64,000 nucleotides of DNA from Roseateles sp. (GCF_019237615.1 NZ_JAFAGT010000069.1:1-64000); one strand, 5' to 3'; shown: positions 26,624 to 36,522, counted from the stretch's first letter. Numbers and translations: made by a program. Notes: a model not told the origin generated them from the sequence alone.

Positions 26624-28678
26624 ATGGCTTCCAAGCAACCTGCCTTCTCTTCCGCAATCCCCGCCACCATGCAACGCTACATGGCCGGTCTGTCGCACCG
26701 GACCAGCAGCCTCTACCAGACGGCCACCCAGGTGAGCGTCCTGCGCAAGGCAGCGGCCGCCGATGCCCCTAGCGTGGTGGACTATGTCTACAGCGGGCTC
26801 ACATCCCAGGATCTGGCCTACGACACCGACCAGTACCCGGTGAGCGGAACCTTCCAGGGTGTGATGCCACCCTGGTTCAACTCCCTCAGTTCAGTGCCCG
26901 CCAATTGGCTATGGAGCCCCGTCTGGTACGAGTACAACCCGCAGCGCACGGCACAAGTCACTGCGGAGAACGAGTACATCCAGGCCAATGTGCCGCAACA
27001 GACATACAACGGCAGCACCGCCTCGACGCTGATCCAGCAGTGGTACACGCAGGGCATGTGGGACCTCGCCCCCACCCCCAGCTCTCCCGCTCCCTTCTCC
27101 GCGGACCAGGTGGCTGCGCTGAGCACGCACTGGATTGCCGATGACCTGGAGTTCGCCCGCCAACGGCTGGGTGGCGCCAACCCCAACGTCATTCAACAGG
27201 CCGATGCCCAGCGTTACCAGGTGAGCAGCTGGGTCCAGGCCGCCAGCAACGGCGGTCAGCTCGCAACGCTGGCAAGCACGCTGGCCGCCGCCCAGGCCAG
27301 TGGCGCGCTGTATGTCTGCGACTACACGCCGGTGCTCGGCAATGCGGTGAAGAACCAGCTTGTGGTCAAGGGCCGCTATCTGGCCGCCCCGATCTGCTTC
27401 TTCCAGGTGGATACCACCGGCAAGCAGCTGCGCCCCCTGGCAATACAAATCCAGGGCACCGATCCGCAGTCCTACATCTTCACGCCCAACGACCCCTCCG
27501 ACCCGGACGGCAATGCCTGGTTGCTGGCCAAGCTCTGGGCCGCCTCGGCCGATCAGCAGTGGTGGTTCAGCGGTTCGCACCTGTTCAACACCCACACCAT
27601 CGACATGCTCTTCGGCGTGGCTGCGCTGAACCAGGTTCAGCAGGGCCAGCTGGCGGCCAACCACCCCATGCTGCTCCTGGCCCAACCTTTCCTGGCCCAG
27701 GTCTTCGACATCAATGCTGTCGTGATCAGCGCACCCGGCAGCGACGAGAGCGGCATCTACCAGAAGGCCAGCGGCGCCAAGCCAAACTTCTGCGACGCGG
27801 TGCTGCCTACCGGGCGTGTCGGGCTCTATCAGGTCGTCAGCGACCTGTTCAAGAACTACAGCTTCGACGCCAACGCCTTCACCGCCCAGCTGTCCAGCCG
27901 TGGTCTGCAGCAGGGGGCCATCGCCCAGTTGCAGTACCCCTATCGAGACGACGGCCTGGTCTGGTGGAACGCCATTGAGGCCTTTGTCGGGAACGTGGTC
28001 AAGGCCAGCTACGCCAACGACGCCGCCGTGGCGAGCGACACGGGGCTCAACGCCTGGATGGAGACCACCCAGGCCGCCTTCAACCACGACGGGACAGCGC
28101 GATTCAGCTGGACACCGACGATGGCCTATCTGCAAGGCGCCTTCACCAACCTGCTGTTCACCTGTTCGACACAGCACACGGCCGTCAATGACACCATGCT
28201 CAATGGCTGGGCCTTCACGCCCAACGGGCCCTTCGCCATGCAATCGGCACCGCCGGTAGACGCAAAGAGCGTCAGCCAGGCGGCTGTGCTGAACGCACTG
28301 CCCAACCCGCAAACCACGGCAGGCCTGGACCTCATCAAGAACCAGATCAGCTTTGTGATGAACGGCACCGCGATAGTCACACCACCCGACACCCTGGCCC
28401 AGGACAGCGGCAGTGCCAGCGGCATGCTCAAGGTCTTCCCCTACGCAGCCGGCTCCGCGCAGCAGCAGGCGGTGAGCGATTTCTGGAACGCCATCTGGAC
28501 CGGCCCGAGCTCGGTCAACGGCCTGATCACCCAGAACCAGAGCCGGCGCGTCGCTTCCTGGAGTGGCGCGCAGCCGGTACCCAACAGCCTCAGCTACTAC
28601 TACCTGAGCGCCGGGCTCTCCCCATGGAGCGCGCCCGCCTACCTGAACGCCCCCGTGATGAACCAGATCCAGATCTGA
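26624..28678 (+). CDS. Bacterial lipoxygenase
   Basis: Lipoxygenases are non-haem iron dioxygenases that add O2 to polyunsaturated fatty acids, giving hydroperoxides. From ATG 26624 (GGGAG upstream) the protein has 684 residues; the longer ORF start is rejected for lack of family match. Family landmarks are in order: FARQRLGGANPNVIQ, HLFNTHTIDMLFG (two iron-ligand His five apart), HPMLLLAQPF, YPYRDDGLVWWNAIEAFV, QHTAVND (third His and the Asn four residues on) and the C-terminal Ile that serves as an iron ligand. No signal peptide or PLAT domain is evident. Lipoxygenases are rare in bacteria, and this operon context is unusual. Confidence 0.9.
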   Translation: MASKQPAFSSAIPATMQRYMAGLSHRTSSLYQTATQVSVLRKAAAADAPSVVDYVYSGLTSQDLAYDTDQYPVSGTFQGVMPPWFNSLSSVPANWLWSPVWYEYNPQRTAQVTAENEYIQANVPQQTYNGSTASTLIQQWYTQGMWDLAPTPSSPAPFSADQVAALSTHWIADDLEFARQRLGGANPNVIQQADAQRYQVSSWVQAASNGGQLATLASTLAAAQASGALYVCDYTPVLGNAVKNQLVVKGRYLAAPICFFQVDTTGKQLRPLAIQIQGTDPQSYIFTPNDPSDPDGNAWLLAKLWAASADQQWWFSGSHLFNTHTIDMLFGVAALNQVQQGQLAANHPMLLLAQPFLAQVFDINAVVISAPGSDESGIYQKASGAKPNFCDAVLPTGRVGLYQVVSDLFKNYSFDANAFTAQLSSRGLQQGAIAQLQYPYRDDGLVWWNAIEAFVGNVVKASYANDAAVASDTGLNAWMETTQAAFNHDGTARFSWTPTMAYLQGAFTNLLFTCSTQHTAVNDTMLNGWAFTPNGPFAMQSAPPVDAKSVSQAAVLNALPNPQTTAGLDLIKNQISFVMNGTAIVTPPDTLAQDSGSASGMLKVFPYAAGSAQQQAVSDFWNAIWTGPSSVNGLITQNQSRRVASWSGAQPVPNSLSYYYLSAGLSPWSAPAYLNAPVMNQIQI

Positions 28679-28779
28679 TCGTCACCCACTTCGCTGCCCG
28701 CACCGCTCGGGAGGACGAGACGACATGACCGCCTCGCCCTCCTTGTGCCGCCCACCATCGAACTGCCCCAGGAGTCGCC

Positions 28780-30903
28780 ATGCCCCAAAGCGGCCTCATG
28801 ACCCAATCCATGTTCCAGCGGTACTTCCGCAAGCCCGCCACCGAATCACCGGCAGCCCCTTCCAACCGCAGGGTCGGCGCCTGGGCCCAGGGAGATCGGG
28901 AAACGGTGGCCAGCTACCTGAACAAGCGCTTGGCCGAGATCGGCGTCAAGTACGTGATGGCCATACCTGGCGACTACATCAGCGACTGGGTTGAGACACT
29001 GGACGGCCCAGACAGTGCCGGGTTGATCCGCGTCCACCCCAACAACGAGATGTGCGCCACCTACGCCGCCGACGGCTTCGGCCGTGCCGGCGGCGGCAAG
29101 ACGGTGGGTTGTGTGTCCACGACCTATGGCGTGGGCTCTCTCAACGCCGTGCAAGCCGTGGCCGGCGCCTATGTGGAGCATGTGCCGCTAGTGCTGATCA
29201 ACGGCACACCTTCCGTGGCGCAATTCAACTCGCAACGCGACCAGGGCGTGCTGTGGCACCACATGTTCGATGGTTCCCTGACGGATCTGCGCATCTACGA
29301 GCAGATCACCCGCATGGCCGTCCGCATCGACAACCCGGTCTTGGCGCCAGACCTGATCGACGCAGCACTCACAGCCTGCATCACCGACTCACGGCCGGTC
29401 TACATCGAGATTTCCAACACCCTGGAAGGCTATGACGTTGCCTCGGTGTCCAGCCGCCCCGCGCTGAAGAGGTCCCCCATCCCGCAGGACAGCCAGTCGC
29501 TGGACGAAGCCCTGGCCGGCATGCTGCAGGTGCTGGTCGACGCCAAGCGGTTGGTGGTGCTGGGCGGCGTGGAGATCGCGCGCTTCGGCCTGCAGGAGCA
29601 GTTCAGCCAGATGCTCAGAGTTCTGAAGGCACCCTACCTCTCCAGCCTGCTGGGCAAGAGCGTGCTCAGCGAGTACAGCGCGCCCCACTTCAGCGGCACC
29701 TACAACGGTCGCAACTCGCAGGCGAACGTGCTGGACCTGATCGACAACGCCGACGTCATCCTCAGCCTTGGCGTGCAGGAGACGGACTTCAACTTCTCCG
29801 GTGTGGTCAGCACGGACTCCGACCCGGGCCAGGCACCCGGCCTGCCGCTGGAGCGCAGCATCGAGGTCCGGCTGGGCGCCGCGCGCATCAATGCCGGACT
29901 GACCCATCACCATCGTGAACTCTACTGGGGGGACATCCAACTGGGTGGCCTTGTCAGCCAGCTGCAGGAGTTGATCTGCGAGCCAAGCGGCCCTGCCATG
30001 AGGGCCCTGGTCAGCAAGTTTGCCGCGCTTGAACCGGTGCAGGAGAAGTTGATCAATGCAAAGGGAAAGCTGCCCAACGCTCCCTTTCCCAAGCTGGTTG
30101 GCGCCGTCTGGGACATCCCACCGCCCGACAGCTATGGCGCACAGGATCAGATCACCTGGGACAGTTTCAAGTCCCTGCTGCACCACCAGTACCTGTGCAG
30201 CTTCGGCAACGACGAGCACAAGGATGCCCCCATCCTGCTGGCCGACACCGGGCTCACCTTCTACAACCTCAACAACGTCAAGGTGCCGCAGAACGGCTTC
30301 ATTGCCCAATTGGCCTGGGGCGCCATCGGCTATTCGCCCGCAGCGAGCTACGGCGTCAAGCTGGCACAGGAATCCCTGGGCAGCCAACGGCGTGTGATCA
30401 GCGTTTCCGGCGACGGCGCCTTCAGCCAGAGTTCCAATGCCATCGGCACCATCGCTGCGCTGGGGTTGGACAACGTGGTCTTCGTGATGGCCAACGGCGT
30501 GTTCGCCATCGAGCAGTTCCTGGTGAACGCCGGCGCCTTCGGCCCGGGCAGTGGCAGCACGGCACCTCCGCAGTTCGCTCCCTTCACCCGCGTCCCGGAG
30601 ACCTCGCTGTGGCAGTGGCAAAAACTGGCGGAGGGCTTCGGCGGCGTGGGCTACGAGGTCAGCACCAATGCCGAGCTGGCGTCGGTGCTGGAGAAGATCA
30701 AGGCCGGGTCACCACCGCCCGCCCAACCTTCGGGGCCTTGTAGTGGCAAGGCTGGTCCGGGCTGCTGCGATTTCGCGCCCGACGCCGCACCGCAGACGCG
30801 TCGCTCGACCTTCACCCTGGTCGCCGTGCGCAATGTCTGCGACGACCTGCCCAGCAATACGCGCTGGAAGCTCGGTGGGGCCTCGCCCCGCCCAGCCGAC
30901 TGA
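28780..30903 (+). CDS. ThDP-dependent 2-keto acid decarboxylase
   Basis: 707 residues of the pyruvate/indolepyruvate decarboxylase class of thiamine diphosphate enzymes, which turn 2-keto acids into aldehydes and CO2. The N-terminal domain has IPGDYISDW, the catalytic-glutamate region NNEMCATYAADGFGRA and the paired His of decarboxylases (VLWHHMFDGS). The C-terminal ThDP motif is ISVSGDGAFSQ...VFVMANGVFAIE. AGGAG precedes ATG 28780; an in-frame ATG at 28798 is possible. A Cys/Pro-rich insertion (PSGPCSGKAGPGCCDF) near residue 650 is unusual for the family. Placed between two amine oxidases, it could decarboxylate the keto acid made by one of them. Confidence 0.85.
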   Translation: MPQSGLMTQSMFQRYFRKPATESPAAPSNRRVGAWAQGDRETVASYLNKRLAEIGVKYVMAIPGDYISDWVETLDGPDSAGLIRVHPNNEMCATYAADGFGRAGGGKTVGCVSTTYGVGSLNAVQAVAGAYVEHVPLVLINGTPSVAQFNSQRDQGVLWHHMFDGSLTDLRIYEQITRMAVRIDNPVLAPDLIDAALTACITDSRPVYIEISNTLEGYDVASVSSRPALKRSPIPQDSQSLDEALAGMLQVLVDAKRLVVLGGVEIARFGLQEQFSQMLRVLKAPYLSSLLGKSVLSEYSAPHFSGTYNGRNSQANVLDLIDNADVILSLGVQETDFNFSGVVSTDSDPGQAPGLPLERSIEVRLGAARINAGLTHHHRELYWGDIQLGGLVSQLQELICEPSGPAMRALVSKFAALEPVQEKLINAKGKLPNAPFPKLVGAVWDIPPPDSYGAQDQITWDSFKSLLHHQYLCSFGNDEHKDAPILLADTGLTFYNLNNVKVPQNGFIAQLAWGAIGYSPAASYGVKLAQESLGSQRRVISVSGDGAFSQSSNAIGTIAALGLDNVVFVMANGVFAIEQFLVNAGAFGPGSGSTAPPQFAPFTRVPETSLWQWQKLAEGFGGVGYEVSTNAELASVLEKIKAGSPPPAQPSGPCSGKAGPGCCDFAPDAAPQTRRSTFTLVAVRNVCDDLPSNTRWKLGGASPRPAD

Positions 30904-30943
30904 CAGCAGGCGCCCCTGCATCACCAGCTCGCCGGAGACTCCC

Positions 30944-32638
30944 ATGACCAAGACTTTCCACGACCTGCTGCCCGAGTCGGACGACCCGGTGGTGAAGCAC
31001 TACATCGAGATCATCAAGCAAGGGCTGCCCAAGACCCGCAAGCCCCGCAGGATCGCCATCGTGGGTGCCGGCATGGCCGGCCTGGTCTCGGCCCAGTTGC
31101 TGGCCGAAGCCGGCCATCGTGTGACGATCTTCGAGGGCAACACCCGGGTGGGTGGACGGATTCACACCTTGCGTGGCAGCAGGTACTTCGGACGCCCGGA
31201 TCTCTACGGCGAGGCAGGCGCCATGCGCCTGCCCCTGGTCTACCACGACCTGCTACGCACCTATATCTGCAAATACCAGGTGCCGGTGAACACCTTCTTC
31301 CAGGTGGATGTGGAGAAAGACAGCATCAACAGGCAGAACCAGAACCAGGTCATCTGCGACAACGCCCCGATCAAGCCCGCCACCAAGGCATACAACGCCT
31401 GGACCTTCGTCAATGGCATCAAGATGCGGACACGGGACTACATGGCGGCCGAGTTCCCGGCCAAGTCCCTGGGCTACGACATCTCGGCCCTGCCCCAGCC
31501 TCTGCAGAAGATGAACGCCGCCGACCTGCTGGGCTCGGTCACCAACCAGGTCCGGGACTTCGTCAATCAGGACCCACGCAACAACTGGCCGGTGGCCATC
31601 GCACGCTACGACAACTATTCGGTGCAGGGCTTCCTGCGACAGTTCTCCCTGCTGCCCGGCAAGGCCATCGAGTACGTGGAGGTACTGCAGAACCTGGAAA
31701 GCCGCAGCGCGCTGAGCTTCGTACAGAACCTCATCGAGATCTCGCTGATCAACTCCAACAACACCTACTGGGAGATCACCCAAGGCAGCGACAACCTGGT
31801 CAAGGCCTGGTTCGCCCCGCTGACGGCCGCCGGGGTGAAGGTGCACTTCAACCAGTGGATCGATAGCGTGGCCTATGCACCCCAAGGTGGGCGAGCCACA
31901 TTGCGCTTCTCGCCTTTCGACAAGGAATGGGACGGCGACGTCGAGTTCGGCGGCGAGCTCAAGGCTCCGAGCTTTGTGCCCGAGTTCGAGGCAGACGAAG
32001 TCATCCTCACCGTGCCTGTGCCGTGCATGCGCACGATCGACTTCCACCCATGCCTGCCGCAGGACAAACGCCTGATGATCCGCAACCTCTACTACGACTC
32101 TGCGGCCAAGGTTCTGCTCGCGTTCGATGAGCGCTTTTGGGAAACGCGGGACGACATCTGGGGCGGTGGCTCTGTGACGGACCTCTCCAACCGCATGGTC
32201 TATTACCCCAGTCATGGCTTTGGCGAGCAGGCCGGCGTGGTGCTGGCCAGCTACACCTGGGAGACCGAGGCCCGCGGCTGGGGTTCCCTAACCGACGCCC
32301 AACGCATCGAGCTCTCGCTGGATGGCCTGGCCCAGCTGCATGGCGACTACATCCGTCGGCACTTCATCTCCGGTGCGTCGGTCTTCTGGGATGAAAGCCC
32401 ATTTGCCATGGGCGAGGCGGCCATGTTCGCGCCAGGTCAACTGAGCGAGTTGCAGCCGATGGTCTCGGCGCCGCTGGGGAACCTGCATTTCGCCGGGGAC
32501 TGGACCACGCTGCGCCACGCCTGGATAGAGGGCGCGATCGAGTCCGGCATCCGGGCCGCGCTGGAGATTGAGCCCACGCCAAAGGCCAGTAGCGACAAGG
32601 CCAACATGCTCCGCCCCATCCCGCCCAGGGTGATGTGA
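30944..32638 (+). CDS. FAD-dependent amine / L-amino-acid oxidase 2
   Basis: 564 residues from ATG 30944 (GGAG upstream). FAD motif RIAIVGAGMAGLVSAQLL, FEGNTRVGGRIHTLRG, YGEAGAMRLP, and C-terminal FAGDWTTLRHAWIEGAIESG place it in the flavin amine oxidase family, close to L-amino-acid oxidases of bacterial and fungal type. It is only distantly related to the first oxidase of the operon, so the two are unlikely to be a recent duplication and may act on different substrates. No signal peptide is seen. Gene spacing of 40 bases to the decarboxylase and 22 to the peptidase supports one transcript. Confidence 0.87.
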   Translation: MTKTFHDLLPESDDPVVKHYIEIIKQGLPKTRKPRRIAIVGAGMAGLVSAQLLAEAGHRVTIFEGNTRVGGRIHTLRGSRYFGRPDLYGEAGAMRLPLVYHDLLRTYICKYQVPVNTFFQVDVEKDSINRQNQNQVICDNAPIKPATKAYNAWTFVNGIKMRTRDYMAAEFPAKSLGYDISALPQPLQKMNAADLLGSVTNQVRDFVNQDPRNNWPVAIARYDNYSVQGFLRQFSLLPGKAIEYVEVLQNLESRSALSFVQNLIEISLINSNNTYWEITQGSDNLVKAWFAPLTAAGVKVHFNQWIDSVAYAPQGGRATLRFSPFDKEWDGDVEFGGELKAPSFVPEFEADEVILTVPVPCMRTIDFHPCLPQDKRLMIRNLYYDSAAKVLLAFDERFWETRDDIWGGGSVTDLSNRMVYYPSHGFGEQAGVVLASYTWETEARGWGSLTDAQRIELSLDGLAQLHGDYIRRHFISGASVFWDESPFAMGEAAMFAPGQLSELQPMVSAPLGNLHFAGDWTTLRHAWIEGAIESGIRAALEIEPTPKASSDKANMLRPIPPRVM

Positions 32639-32660
32639 ACGCGCAGCCAGGAGACATGCC

Positions 32661-34466
32661 ATGAGCAAGACCTCGCTCTCCGATGTGCACTACCGGGTCC
32701 GGGTCGATCCGCAGTCGCACGAGCTACACGTGCGCATGCGTCTCACCGGTCCGGTTGCACAGGGCACCCTGCACCTTCAGACGCCGAGCTGGGTGCCCGG
32801 CAACTACACCTTCACTCAACTGGGCAGGGACCTGTTTGAGCTGCAGGCATTCAACACCCGAGACGAGCACCCGTTGGCCCTGCATCGTGAGGGCTGGCAG
32901 GCCTACCGGATCGAAGGCGGGGACGGCGACGTCACCGTCAGCTATCGGGCCTGGGCCTATGCCACCGACCTGGGCGAACCCTCCGGCATACTCGACAACC
33001 AGTTCGCTGTCTTGCTGGGCACGCGCTATCTGCACAGCCCGCAACACCTCGGGGCCTGCACGGTCAGCTACGAGTTGCCGCCTGACTGGCAGGGCAGCAT
33101 CCATCACCCCAGCGGCGCGCAGCCGGTCTCGCCGGACAGCTGGCGCTACCCCAGCTACGAGACCCTGCTTGACACCCCGGTGGTGATGGGCCATTACGAC
33201 CTGATCAAGCGGTACGTCGAAGGCACGCCGTTCTTCTTCGCCTTCGTGGATCGTGGTGTCGGCTTCGAGGCGGAGGTCGACGGCTTTGTGGACCAGATCT
33301 GCACGGTGGCTGCCGGCTACCGCAAGCAGTTTGGCAGCTTCCCCTTCGAAGACTACAGCTTCGTCCTCAGCTTGAACCCCCAATCCTCTTGGGGGCTGGA
33401 GCACTTGACAAGCACCATGTGCGGCCTGGGGCCGGACGTCTTCACAGATCCGGACCAACGGGCCATAGGTGTGCGCGTCTGCGCCCATGAGCTCTTTCAC
33501 GCCTGGAATGTCCGCCGGCTGCGCCCCTCGCCGCTGATGGACGTTTCCCAACAGCTTGAGAGCGGCAGCTTCAGCGAGGGGCTGTGGATGGCCGAAGGCT
33601 TCACCCGCTACTACGAGTTCCTGGCCTGCACCCGCGCCCAGGTCTACAGCCCGGCGCAGTTCCTTAGCAACCTGGTGGGCTATCTGGAGCATCTGCGCGC
33701 CGTGCCGGCCTACCAGCGGGTCAGCGCGGCGGACTCTTCATTGGCCACCTACCTCAACCATGCGCCCAAGTACGCCGGCCGGCCATGCAACTGCATTGAC
33801 TATTACGACAAAGGCATGCTGATTGCCTTTGGCGTGGATGCGATGCTCCGGCTAGGCTCGCCCGTGCGCACGCTGGACAAGGCCTTTCGCGGCTTCTACG
33901 AGGAATATGCAAGCGGCGGCCCCAATGGCAAGGGCTACAGCACGAACGACGCCATAGCGTACTTTCGCCAGTTGCAGCCCGCCATCGGCGACATGTTGGA
34001 CGCCACGGTACGCCAGCCTGGCGGCCTGAGCACCGAAGACCTGCTGGGTCAGCTGGGCTTTCTCGTCGAGCACAAAAGCACCCATCAGCTGGGCCTGATG
34101 TTCCTCGACAACGGTGCACCGACGATCTACAACGTGCTGGACGACAGCCCCGCCGGTGACAGCGGCCTCGCTCCGGGCGACGTGATCAGCACGGTCAACG
34201 GTTTCAGCTACACGGCCGCCGCGTTGAACTGGGCTGCCAGCCATGAGGGAATGGTAAGCCTGGGCGTACAGCGTGGACACCGCAGTCTGACCTTCTCGAT
34301 GAGGCCCCGCAGCCACCGGCAGATCATCCGACTGCGCTGGCAAGGCACCGTGGAGCAGGCAGAGCGCCTCTACACCTGGCTGGAGCAGCGCTTTCCCCTG
34401 GCCGAGGGGCAGGTCTTCGAGCCGTCCTTCTACGAGAACTTCCATGGCATCGAAACCGTGGTCTGA
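32661..34466 (+). CDS. M61 family glycyl-type aminopeptidase with PDZ domain
   Basis: M61 peptidases are zinc aminopeptidases. The 601-residue protein has an N-terminal beta domain (QTPSWVPGNYTFTQLGRDLFELQAF, as in the family), the zinc site HELFHAWNVRRLRP, the downstream glutamate in GLWMAEGFTRYYE, and a C-terminal PDZ segment (VLDDSPAGDSGLAPGDVISTVNG). AGGAGACATGCC precedes ATG 32661. No signal peptide is recognised, unlike many secreted members. It closes the amine oxidase-lipoxygenase operon; releasing N-terminal amino acids for the oxidases is a possible role but is inference. It is convergent with the hybrid kinase that ends at 34591. Confidence 0.88.
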   Translation: MSKTSLSDVHYRVRVDPQSHELHVRMRLTGPVAQGTLHLQTPSWVPGNYTFTQLGRDLFELQAFNTRDEHPLALHREGWQAYRIEGGDGDVTVSYRAWAYATDLGEPSGILDNQFAVLLGTRYLHSPQHLGACTVSYELPPDWQGSIHHPSGAQPVSPDSWRYPSYETLLDTPVVMGHYDLIKRYVEGTPFFFAFVDRGVGFEAEVDGFVDQICTVAAGYRKQFGSFPFEDYSFVLSLNPQSSWGLEHLTSTMCGLGPDVFTDPDQRAIGVRVCAHELFHAWNVRRLRPSPLMDVSQQLESGSFSEGLWMAEGFTRYYEFLACTRAQVYSPAQFLSNLVGYLEHLRAVPAYQRVSAADSSLATYLNHAPKYAGRPCNCIDYYDKGMLIAFGVDAMLRLGSPVRTLDKAFRGFYEEYASGGPNGKGYSTNDAIAYFRQLQPAIGDMLDATVRQPGGLSTEDLLGQLGFLVEHKSTHQLGLMFLDNGAPTIYNVLDDSPAGDSGLAPGDVISTVNGFSYTAAALNWAASHEGMVSLGVQRGHRSLTFSMRPRSHRQIIRLRWQGTVEQAERLYTWLEQRFPLAEGQVFEPSFYENFHGIETVV

Positions 34467-34590
34467 GCGCGCCCGCCGGAAGCGCCTCCACGAAGGCCAC
34501 CTGCGCGCCACAAAGCCCCCCCACAGAAGAACCGGTAGGCTCAATGGCGTTTGGCGCGCGGCCGTGAATGCGGTCCGGGCGGAGGAAATG

Positions 34591-36522
34591 CTAGCGTCGC
34601 TCCAGGGAATACTGGAGCGCGCTGTCCAGCGCATTCATCAGCTCCGCCGCGTCCAGCGGCTTGGTCAGATAGCGGAAGAACCCGGCCTTCAGGCTCGCGG
34701 CGGCGGCATCGGGCATTGCATTGGCCGTCAGCGCGATAACGGGAATATGTGCGGTGCGCGGATCCTGCTTGAGCAGCGCCTGGGCCTCACGGCCAGTCAT
34801 CAGCGGCATGTTGTTGTCCATCAGGATGACGTCGGGCCTTTCAGCCCGGGCGACCTCCACGCCAGAGCGACCATTGCTGGCCGTCAGCAGACGCAAGCCA
34901 CGGCGCGCCCTTAGCAGCTCCTCGACGAGCCGCAGACTGGCGGGATTGTCCTCGACATAGAGCACTGTAGCTGGCGGCCCCTCCCGGACGCTCGCGGGGA
35001 GCGCGTCGATGTGTGCCGCGCTGGTCTTGGGCAGCGTGGCCAATTCGCTGGCCAGCAGTTCAACCCAGAACACGCTGCCCTCACCGGGCGTGCTCTGCAC
35101 GCCGACGCGGCCGCCCATCAACTCAACGAGCCGTTTCGTGACGACAAGCCCGATACCCGTTCCCTGCTCGGGCCCAGCCTCATGGCCCAGGCGGTTGAAG
35201 GGCTGGAACAGCGCCTCGACCTGATCGGGTGCCAACCCTGCGCCAGTGTCCCGCACAGCGATGCGCAGCTGACGCGCGTCCGTCAGCTCACCCCCGACTG
35301 TCACCGTGCCATTCGGGCGGTTGTACTTGATTGCGTTGCTGACGAGGTTGAGCAGCACCTGCTTGAGTCGCGTGCGGTCAGCATGGACGACGAAGCCCCC
35401 GCTGGTCTCAAAGCGCAGCACGATGCCACGCTGCGTGGCCAGGGGCTCCATCATCCGGCGGCATTCGTCCAGCAGTCCGTCCAGGGGCACAGGCTCCAAG
35501 GACAGCTCGACATGACCACTTTCGATACGAGCGAGGTTGAGGATCTCGTTGATCAGCGTCAGCAGATGCTTGCCGGCGCCGACGATGTGTTCAGCGTATT
35601 CCTGGCGCCGCTCTCCCCCCAGCTCCGCGACGCTTCCGCCCAGCAACTGGCCAAAGCCGATGATGGCGTTCAGCGGCGTGCGCAGTTCGTGGCTCATGCT
35701 GGACAGGAACTCCGATTTCGCGCGATTGGCCTTCTCGGCCGCCGCTGTGGCAACTCGCAGTTCTTCGTTGGATGCCTCGAGTTGGGCCGTACGTTCGCGC
35801 ACGCGGGCCTCCAGCTCCTCGTTGAGCCGCAACACCTCGCGGCTGTGGCGCTCGATTTCACCGAGCATGCCGTTGAAGGAGTCGGCCAACACACCGACTT
35901 CGTCGTCGCGCGCCTTGGGTGCGCGGCGCGAATAGTCCTGGCGCAGCATCACGTCACGCGCCACGCTGCCGATCGCCAGAATGGGCTGAACGACAGCCCG
36001 CTGCAGCCGCATCGACAGCATCAGGGCCACGATCAGAGCCGCCAGCGCGACGGCCGTGGCGATGCCCACGTAGGTGGGCACGCGCTGCCACAGGCCGTAC
36101 TCGGCACGCAGGTAGACGCGACCGATCTCGCGACCGTCTTGCAGTATGGATTGCACCACCAGCAGGTCGCGGCCGTCGTAGCGCACACCGGGCGGCTCGG
36201 CACGCGCGGGTGGCGCGACTCCTGAAGTGGTATAGGTCGCGAAGCTCTGGCCGTTGGCGCCGTAGACCGCCGCGGCGTGGACGCGCGACTGCAGGCGCAG
36301 CAGCGAGAGGTTCTCGTGAGCCACTCGCGCGTCATCGAACTCCAGCGCCGGAGCCGTCGAGCGGCCAATCAACTCGGCCTGGGACTGCAGGTCGCTTACC
36401 CAGCCCTCGTGGTAGGCGTGCAAGTCGTAGGTCACCATCGCGCCGAGCGCAACGAACAGCGCCACCAGTGTCGTCAGCATCGTGACGGCAAGCAGCCGGT
36501 GCTGGAGCGAGAACCTAAGCAT
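34591..36522 (-). CDS. Hybrid sensor histidine kinase with C-terminal receiver
   Basis: 643 residues: two membrane segments (near 9-32 and 152-172) enclosing a periplasmic CHASE8-like sensor, a HAMP domain, a coiled coil (RLNEELEARVRERTAQLEASNEEL), HisKA with SSMSHELRTPLNAIIGF, HATPase with LVSNAIKYN, DTGAGL and GTGIGL, then a receiver with phosphoacceptor DVILMDNNMP and the TKP lysine. It is the third gene of a receptor-YfiR-kinase operon, starting 2 bases after the yfiR-like stop. YfiR proteins signal across the inner membrane, so its periplasmic loop is the natural partner. No DNA-binding output domain is present. Confidence 0.88.
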   Translation of the reverse strand: MLRFSLQHRLLAVTMLTTLVALFVALGAMVTYDLHAYHEGWVSDLQSQAELIGRSTAPALEFDDARVAHENLSLLRLQSRVHAAAVYGANGQSFATYTTSGVAPPARAEPPGVRYDGRDLLVVQSILQDGREIGRVYLRAEYGLWQRVPTYVGIATAVALAALIVALMLSMRLQRAVVQPILAIGSVARDVMLRQDYSRRAPKARDDEVGVLADSFNGMLGEIERHSREVLRLNEELEARVRERTAQLEASNEELRVATAAAEKANRAKSEFLSSMSHELRTPLNAIIGFGQLLGGSVAELGGERRQEYAEHIVGAGKHLLTLINEILNLARIESGHVELSLEPVPLDGLLDECRRMMEPLATQRGIVLRFETSGGFVVHADRTRLKQVLLNLVSNAIKYNRPNGTVTVGGELTDARQLRIAVRDTGAGLAPDQVEALFQPFNRLGHEAGPEQGTGIGLVVTKRLVELMGGRVGVQSTPGEGSVFWVELLASELATLPKTSAAHIDALPASVREGPPATVLYVEDNPASLRLVEELLRARRGLRLLTASNGRSGVEVARAERPDVILMDNNMPLMTGREAQALLKQDPRTAHIPVIALTANAMPDAAAASLKAGFFRYLTKPLDAAELMNALDSALQYSLERR

